NCBI GenBank assembly: GCA_947652605.1
Contig: OX393583.1
Span: forward strand, 9,403,222 to 9,467,221
DNA from: Elmis aenea
Taxonomy: Eukaryota > Arthropoda > Insecta > Coleoptera > Elmidae
Length of the DNA stretch: 64,000 nucleotides
Direction of reading: 5' to 3'
Part shown: positions 11,701 through 20,700 of the stretch, piece by piece
Numbering within the stretch: the stretch's first letter is position 1
Layout: the number at the start of each line of letters is the position of its first letter
Notes under the pieces: model-generated
Told to the model about the DNA's origin: nothing
Seen by the model: the letters and a program-made list of their open reading frames with translations, nothing else
Databases searched by the model: none
Translations under genes and position numbers: made by a program

Positions 11701-14700
11701 TACAATGTTGAGTGTTATTTATTTAACATAAACATAACATGGCGCAGTCGATGTTGAAAGTAATGGTACAATAAGCAGTATTGTATTGGAAAAAATTTTC
11801 TTAGTAACAACGTGGTAGCAAACATTGAGGTTAGTAACACGTGGAGATTAAAGTGAAGATATTCGTGAAGAAATATCGAATTAATTAAGAAGTTAAAATG
11901 GAAGGATATAATATTCCTAAATGTTTAAATTTAAATGGAAATCTAAGTGAAAATTGGAGGAAATTTAAGCAAAATTTCGAAATTTTTCTAAAAGCATCAG
12001 GAAAAGACAAAAAAGACATAGAAACGCAAGCAGCAATATTATTAAATTTAATTGGAGAAGATGGTGTGGAATTATTTAACACATTTGGACTCAGTGCTAC
12101 TGACAAAAAAGACGTGGCCAAAGTAATAGGAGCATTTGAACTGTATTGCATTCCAAAGAAAAATGTAGTATATGAACGCTTTATTTTTTACAAAAGAGAC
12201 CAAAAAGAAGGTGAAACTTTTGAACAATTCCTCACAGAAATAAAAAAACTTGGTAAAACTTGCGAATTTGAAAATTTAGTGGACCAAATGATCAGAGACA
12301 GGATCATTCTGGGTATCAATGACCTAACTGTTCAAGAAAGGTTACTTAGAATTGATGAACTAGATTTAAAGAAGACTGTTGATTATTGTCGTGCAGCTGA
12401 ATTATCAAAAATTCAAGCAAGAAGTCTTCAAGATAAAACTGAAGCAGTAAACCAGATAAGTAACAAAAAGAAGAAAATAGTGTTTAAAGGGCAAGATACA
12501 CACAGGCCAAGAGAAGAAAGCGACAAGTTCAAGTGTACCAGATGCGGAACATGGCATGGTCCTCGAAATTGTCCAGCGTTTGGTAAACGATGTAGAAGAT
12601 GTAATCTGCAAAATCACTTTGAAACATACTGTCGTAGAAAAGTCAGAGAAGTTTGTGCTGAAGACGAAGAAGATGGTAATGAAATTGATTGGTGTATCGA
12701 TTCACTGTCCGCAAGAAATGTAGATTCCGTGGCATGGTATGAAAATATTCGGGTTGAAGATAAAATTGTTCAGTTTAAACTTGATACAGGTGCAGAGGTA
12801 AATATAATTCCTAAACGCTTATTTAAATCTGTAAACAAACAGTTTAATGTTAGAAAAACAAATATAATTTTAGAAGCCTATGGTGGGTTTAAGATAAAAC
12901 CTATAGGTATTGTGAATTTAAGTTGCAAATTTAAAGATAAAGAATCATATGTGGATTTCTTGATTGTAGATAATAATGCAAAGCCAATTTTAGGGCTACA
13001 TACTTGTAATGAATTAAACTTAATCAAACGTATTCAAAATGTGAAAATAACTGCTGATAAAGACAAATTCATCGAAACAAATATTGATGTTTTCCAAGGT
13101 TTGGGTAAATTTAAAGATAAATGTAAAATTTATGTAAATGTTAATTGTAAACCAGTAGTAAGACCTCCGAGGAGAATACCTTTATCACTGAGAAGCAGAC
13201 TAAAAATTAAATTAGAGGATTTAGAAAATAGAAAAATTATATCCAAAGTAGATGAACCTGTTGAATGGGTCAGTAATTTAGTCATTGTTGAAAAACGTGA
13301 CAAAAGTTTAAGATTGTGTTTAGATCCAAAAGATTTAAATTTAGCCATTAAAAGAGAAAATATTTTAATGCCTACTGTAGAGGAAATTAGTGCCAATTTA
13401 TCCGAAAAAAGGGTTTATTCGGTATTGGATCTGAAAGATGGGTTTTGGCAGATTGAACTGTGCTCAGAATCAGCAAAATTATGTTGTTTTGCAAGCCCGT
13501 TTGGCATTTATAAATTCAATAGATTACCATTTGGGTTGAGTATGGCGCCAGAGTTGTTTCAGAAAATGAATTATAAAAATTTTGGTGATATTGAAGGAGT
13601 GATAGTTTATTTTGATGATTTGCTGATAGCTGCTGAAACTTATGAAGAACACGATAACATATTAGATAAAGTAATTAAAAGAGCAAGAGAACTTGGTGTA
13701 AAATTTAATAAATCAAAAATTCAGTACCGGACTACCGAAGTTAAGTATCTAGGACACATTTTCTCACACGAAGGTATTAAACTTGATAAAGAGCGCGTTA
13801 GAGCTATTACTGAGTTAGAAAATCCTAAAAGTAAGAAAGAATTACAAAGAATATTAGGCATGATTAATTATCTAAGAAAATATATTCCAAATTTATCAGA
13901 GCTTACAGCTCCCTTGCGTGAATTGTTAAAAGATAACGTGCAATTTCAATGGATGCCTCAACATTCAAAAGTTTTATCTGATATTAAACAAAAAATCATT
14001 GTAGCACCGGTTTTAGCTAGCTTTGATTGTGCAAAAGAAATAACCATACAAACTGATGCATCACAAAATGGGTTAGGTTGTTGTTTAATGCAAAATAACA
14101 GACCTGTTTATTATGCTTCTAGAAGTCTAAATGATGCTGAGTTAAATTATGCTATGATAGAAAAAGAATTTTTAGGGATAGTGTTTGCAGTCACTAAGTT
14201 TCATAACTTCATATATGGCAGACATGTTACAATAATTACAGATCATAAGCCGCTTACTAGTATCATGAAAAAGAAAATAGCAGATATAGCTTCATCTAGA
14301 CTTCAAAGAATGAAAATTAAATTACTTAAATATGATTTAGATGTACAGTATATGCCCGGTAAGTATATGTACATAGCAGATATGTTATCGAGATCATTTT
14401 TAAAAGATGTTAGTTCTGAATCGGAATGGGTGTCAGAAATAGTACATTCTTTAAGTACTAATTTAAATATAACAGACAGTAAAAAGAAACAGTTTGTTAA
14501 AGAAACAGATAACGATCCAATTTTAAAATTATTGAAACAATATTACATAGCAGGTTGGCCGAACAAAAAGGATTTGGTTGACAAATCGGTTCAGTATTAT
14601 TATAAATTTCAAAATGAAATTACAGTAGAGGACAATCTTGTATTTTTTAATAATCGAATTATAGTACCAAGTTCTTTAAGAACTTATATACTTAAATTAT

Positions 14701-17700
14701 TACATGAAGCACACTTTGGTATTGAAAAGACTAAGTCAAGAGCCAGACAAATTGTTTATTGGCCGGGTCTTATGACAGATATTGAAAATTTAATTGCTCA
14801 GTGTATTGTTTGTGAAAGATATCGAGCAATAAATGTTAAAGAACCTCTAATTTTACATAATATTCCTGAATTACCGTTTAATAAATTAGCAACTGACATA
14901 GCAGAGTTTGGTGGTAAAAGTTATCTTGTAATACAAGATTATTTAAGTAAATGGTTGGAAATAATACCATTAAAATACAAAACATCATCTGAAATAATAA
15001 GTAAACTTAAAATTTTATTTGCTACTCATGGTATACCTAAGGAGATTATAGGTGACAATATGCCTTTTAATTCATTACAGTGCAAAGAATTTGCTAATGA
15101 ATGGAATTTTGAATTTACTACTAGTTCTCCTAGATATCCCAAGAGTAATGGCCAAGCTGAAAGAGCAGTTCAAATTGCTAAAAACATTTTAAAAAAATGT
15201 AAAGACGAAAACAAGGAAATTTATGTTGCATTATTAGAGTACAGAAATTCACCGATTACAGGGTTAAATATTTCACCCTCCCAGATATTGATGAGCAGAC
15301 GTACTAGAACAAAAATTCCAGTACATTTCAATTTATTAAAATCCAAAGTAGAAAATGGTGTATATAATCAAATAGATAGTCGACGATTAAAATATAAAAA
15401 CTATTATGACAAACACACTAAAGTTAGAAATGAACTTAGGGAGAGAGATAATGCGGTTGTATATAAAAATAAGAAATGGGAACCAGCCAGAATTGTTAAA
15501 AAACTTGATCAGCCCAGATCATACTTAATTCAAGATAGTAACGGAGAAGTCATACGACGAAACTCGATTCATTTAAGAAAGTCACTTAATAAATTTGAAA
15601 TAAAACCCAATATAAATGAATTTGATAATCCTACAGCTGGCACTAAGTATATTCAAAACAATGGCACTGATACACAGGTTTGCAGTGATGAAGCAGCAAA
15701 TAGTTCTCAAGGAGTCATTACTACTCGTAGCGGAAGAGTTATTAAAGTACCCGATAGATATGGATTTTAAGGGAAAGGTGTAACATACTGTATAATATTA
15801 AACATACTGTAGATATAGTTGCCTAACCACACAACATGACACATAGTTGTACTAATAGCATGCACGTGTACTCATTACTTATATTAAATATATTTGTACT
15901 AAAGTTACAATGTTGAGTGTTATTTATTTAACATAAACATAACATTAGAGAGACTTTTATTGGCATTCTCTATACCTAGGTGCAGTCATTTTTTAGATTT
16001 TTGGACTTTTTTGAAAAATTTTTGATTTTCATCGTGATGCTTAATATTATCTAACGCCGCAATTTTTGAAGAAAAAACGCTTAAATTTAGACCATGCCTA
16101 GAAGAAACCTTGGAGTAAATCCTGGAATTTTTGCAATCGATGCATTACTTACAGGGTGTCCAAAATGAAATTTTCTTTTAATGCAACTTCAGACCACCAA
16201 AACTCGTTTTTTCAAATACAATGCCCATTTTTTTTTCATTTTCTAATGCAAAATTACATTCTGCATCTATCTGTATTAGCGTTTCTTATACCTATGAATT
16301 TTTGATAAAGTTAAGAGAAATTGCAACATTTTTAAATAGTAAGCCTTGAAAATGACAGCAAATGCCAATATTAATAACTGCAAACCACTTTTATTGCGTT
16401 TGTTTGAAGTATCCATTATTATCCATAACTATCTTCATACTATGTATGGCGAAAGTAGAAATGCAAGTTTGTAATTTACCTAAGAATTTAAACAATATTG
16501 AAACAAATGAATGTTTTCATTTTACAGTACGTAAAAAAATCTACAACTTTTTTCCCAAAAATATTTTTGTACCATCTAGTATAACCGAGCTATTAATGAT
16601 AAAAAAAAAGCTTATTTTGAGTTTTGTTTATCATCTAGCGTGCTATGAAAATTTTTAAAAACATTAAAGCATCACTAAATAGGTTTTCGAAAATGGAACA
16701 ATTTGCCTAATTTATACTTCTTTGTAGCTCTTACCGTTTACGAGATCCCAATAGTGGCCCTTCTAAGTGGACCACCCTGTATACATATAAATTTCTCTTC
16801 TACGAAGAAATTTAGTTATTGTGCTAATATTTATATAACTGTATAAATTATATGTCTCATAGTAATAAAATTAGTTAAAAATACCTTTGACTTATAACGC
16901 AGAGCTCAAAACCAAGTACTGAACAGAAAAAGTATTCTATAAGAAGAGGAATAGAGAACAGAGTACGAAGTTTTCCAACGTATCTAAAAAATAAAAAAGT
17001 GAATTAATCATTTACACAATTTACAGCAAACGACTTATTGATGTATTTTTTTTAGAATAATAATTCTTTGCTTTTTTTAAATTTAAGTTTAAACTTTAAA
17101 AACTGATGAAGACTTTCTATACAAACCTTAGCAAAAATTGATGATATTCGACAATTTCTCTCAGTTTCAATAAGTTCGAACCGGTCTTATCTTGAAAATC
17201 CAAAGTTTTTATGTGGAATTTTAAAAGTCTGAACTGTACCGTGACGTATGTACAGTAACTGATGAACAATCCGTCAAAACCAACAACCAAGCAAGTTGAA
17301 AAAGGCATAGATATAACCTGCATAACGAAGACTGCCATAAACAAATTTCGGTTGTCTTTCAGAATCCAAACTCCTAATAATAATGAATTATCTTCTAGAT
17401 GCAGAAATGCGTTAAGGGTAAATAGTAGAACGCACAATATTACAACGTATTGATAAAGAATCATTTTGTTCTGCACCTTCCTACAAATTATTTCAAGCTT
17501 TTTGCCCATTTCACTGTCAAATCTGTGAAAATCCCAGAAACGCTTGGAGTCTTCAATTAGTTCCAACAACATCTTTTTGTAATGAACAGAAATGGCTACC
17601 TTGACGAATATCTAAAATAGAAATCGACTTAATTTCAAACATCAACACAGCTTGATTTTACCAATGAACAAAATATGGATCTTATCTTTAATAGCGAGTA

Positions 17701-20700
17701 ATAAACCATTATAATGCCTACAGGTAGGGTAACTGCTGCAGTTATTGGCCTTTATGTAGTAGTTATTGACATAGTCTGAATTTAAACGCATATAATAGGA
17801 ATTCTAAATAAATTTAGGCGATTTTGTTTATTAGTTTGCAAAGTTTAATCATTTCTGTTTAAACTACTAACTTTTTTTTGTAATATTGTTTGTAACAATA
17901 CCTGGAGCACGTTGCAGTCGCAAGTGAGAAATGGCGCAGTGCATGTGAATACGTTAAGGCAGTGGTTTCCAACCTTTTTGTACCTCCGCCCCCTTTTTCA
18001 TAAAAAAAAAATCTGCGCCCCCCTCACTTTTCATATCAATCTAATTTCATAAATACTGTTCTGATATAATAATTATTTAATGGGCTACAAAACAATACAC
18101 CATATTCTGTATAAATAAAGTTCTTTTTGTTTGTTTGTATTCAAAAATAATATTTTGGTAACAGCTGCGCGCCCCCCTTGCAATAGTCTCGCACCCCCTA
18201 GGGGGGCGCGCCCCACAGGTTGGAAATCACTTCCTTAAGGACAGCGTCAATTTTGAATAGCATATTTTATTAATAATTATTGGTTGCCGTAATAATCTAA
18301 TAATATTACAAACTGGCTATGCGATAATAATTTATGTATTAATGTTGATAAATCCAAATTTATGATTTTGGGAACCAAACACATTATCTATAAAACAAAT
18401 ATTTATAATGCTAATCTGGATATAAAAATTAGCAACACTAATTTAGAAAGAGTAACTGAAATTAAATACCTATATTAGATGAAAATTTAACGTTTAAGTT
18501 GCACACAAAATACATGATGAACAAAATTTCCAAAAAGATTTTTCTCCTCAAAATATGTAGCAAACACATTAGTATGTTTACTAGAGTTTTACTGTATAAA
18601 ACAATAATAGCTCCTCATTTTGAGTTTTGCGCTTCATTACTTATTAATTTAAATAAAAATTAACTTCAACAATTACAGAAATTACAATATCGCGCCATGC
18701 GTACTATTTTAAAGTGTTCAATTCTTTCCCCTATCAAGGTTATGTTAAATACACTTCAATTTATGAGTATTAATCAGAGAATAATATTTAGAACATTAGA
18801 GCTAGTTTTAAAAATTAAATTACAAAAAACACCAAAATATCTGTATGAAAATGTAAAATTAGTCCATGAGATCCACACTTATAAAACTAGAAATAGGCTT
18901 AATTTCGTTATAGAGAAATGTACTAAAAGTCAAACTGCTCGTTCGTTATTTTATCAAGGTTTTAAAATATTTAATAATTTGCCGCATCAAGTCAAAATAT
19001 GTAATAATTATAAAAAGGGTATTAAATTAATTAAGGAGTACGTATTAGAACGCTCTTAAACTGTTATCTTAGATATTTAGAATTTAGAAGATTTTTAGAT
19101 TTTTATTTTATTTCATTATATTTTTACTTTTATTATATTTACTATTACCTACGTAAATTATGTTAAAATGTAATAACAATTGCTAAATAAAGCTAACTTA
19201 ACTTAACTATACAGGGTGGTCCACTTTTAAGTAGCAGGACTTTTATAGTCGATAAAAAAAACTTATTTTAAAGCGAATATTCCATATCAACATGGGTCCA
19301 AAAAAGCTTTATTTTAAAGATACAGGGTGTTGAAATTTTCGTAAAAATAACGATAATGTTTAACCGTTTCTCAACCAGTAGATATATTTAAACCAAATTT
19401 GGTATGCAGCACCACCTTACAGGTTACCATAATCGGTGAAACTTTCAAGTGCCACAAGCAACCAGTGGCGGAGTTGTGAGGGTTCAGTTTCAATAAGTTT
19501 TATAAAAAACTAGTACGACCATGTTTAAAATCAAACTCGAACGAACGAAAATTCAAATAGTATCAAATGTGCTAATAAGTGATAATTTAAAATTGCCAAT
19601 AACTAAAATAAGTGATAAAAGTAAAAATTTTGAAGTAACCAAAGAAAAGAAAAAAAAAAGTTCACGTCAAAGATTTATTTAAAAATGTTGATCTTGACCA
19701 AGATATTGAGGAACAAGAAGAAGAAGGAAAAGAAGAGCTAGAATAAAAAACGTAAAGCACTACTGACAGCAAAGAAACAGGACAAAGAAAAGAATCAAAA
19801 ACTAAAATCACTTAAACAAAAATCAAACAAAGTTCAAATAGTATCGAACGTGCTAATAAGTGATAATTTAAAATTGCCAATAACCTAAAATAAGTGATAA
19901 AAGTAAAAATATTGAAGTATCCAAAGAATAGAAAAAAAAGTTCACATCAAAGATTTGTTTAAAAATGTTGATATTGACCAAGAGATCGAGGAACAACCTA
20001 ATGAAGGCGATATTCAAAATGAGTTTTTAAATAACAAAGTTATTTTTGGTTTATGTTTTACTTGTTGCTATAATATTAATAGCAACAATTTTGGAATAAA
20101 ATGTAACACATGTTGCAGAAAATATCACCTGAGATGTATATTAAAATACAAAACAAATTTGGATAAAGTTTTCACATGTAAAACATGCCAGTCAAAGACT
20201 GTAAAGAAGAAGGAAGCGTAAGACTGAAACTTTTTGAAATAGAAAATATAATTTATTTTTTACAGTGATCAACTATGATATATTTAGTTACCTTAAGTAT
20301 TTGTTTTCATGCCAACTACATGTTTATAATAGAAATTACTTTTAGTTAAAATAAAATTTTGTTTACCTAAACCCTATTTATTTATTCGGAATTATTTTAT
20401 CTGGTATCTTAAATGGAAAGAATATTTTGAAGAATTATTAAACCCGAACAAAAAGAAAATTACACTAAAAAATTAAAGAGAAGAGCAGACAAAACCCAAC
20501 ACAGAAGAACAAGAAGACGGCATTACAATAGAGGAACTACAACAAGGATTAAAGAAATTAAAAAACGGTAAAACACCAGGACATGACAGAATAACAAGCG
20601 AAATGTTAAAAAATATGGGACCCAAAGGAACACTTCTACTTCTAGAAGTCATGAACAAGGCATGGTCCGAAGAAATAATACCGAAAGACTGGGAGATAGG

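Larger units (their letters stand above)
11574..15944 (+). mobile_element. Full-length Ty3/Gypsy LTR retrotransposon, 4371 bp
   Basis: It has two 166-bp LTRs that look identical base for base, a primer-binding site directly after the 5' LTR, one uninterrupted gag-pol frame, a polypurine tract directly before the 3' LTR, and a 5-bp target duplication. Identical LTRs imply a very recent insertion. The single fused gag-pol frame, CCHC knuckles and lack of an env-like frame resemble the mag-type lineage, which is an inference. It is in intron 3 of odorant receptor A, on the opposite strand to that gene. Confidence 0.95.
11350..16290 (+). repeat. Dispersed non-coding repeat A, copy 2, split by the Gypsy insertion
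   Basis: Starts TACAGGGTGATTGATTGAGA and matches copy 1 at 7471. It is interrupted at 11574-15944 by the Gypsy element and resumes with AGAGAGACTTTTATTGGCATT, matching copy 1 at about 7692. The right part beyond 16097 is in the uninverted order relative to copy 1. Confidence 0.75.
9805..16781. mobile_element. Large inverted-repeat element with TACAGGGTGG tips, containing nested elements
   Basis: The left end TACAGGGTGGTCCACTTAG is mirrored at the right end (to 16781), and both ends abut TA. The arms are homologous for several hundred bp. The left arm is 9805-9915 plus 11067-11349, split by a non-LTR insertion. The right arm is about 16440-16781. Between the arms lie dispersed repeat A (11350-16290) and, inside that, the Gypsy retrotransposon. 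A related element is at 39316-41207. No transposase is encoded, so it would have to be moved by an enzyme from elsewhere. Confidence 0.8.

Noticed and set aside
17640..17760. Extra odorant receptor exon between exons 1 and 2
   Set aside because: Splice-like borders and a hydrophobic frame are present, but exon 1 joins exon 2 directly in phase 0 and gives the expected family sequence; the extra piece would not fit.
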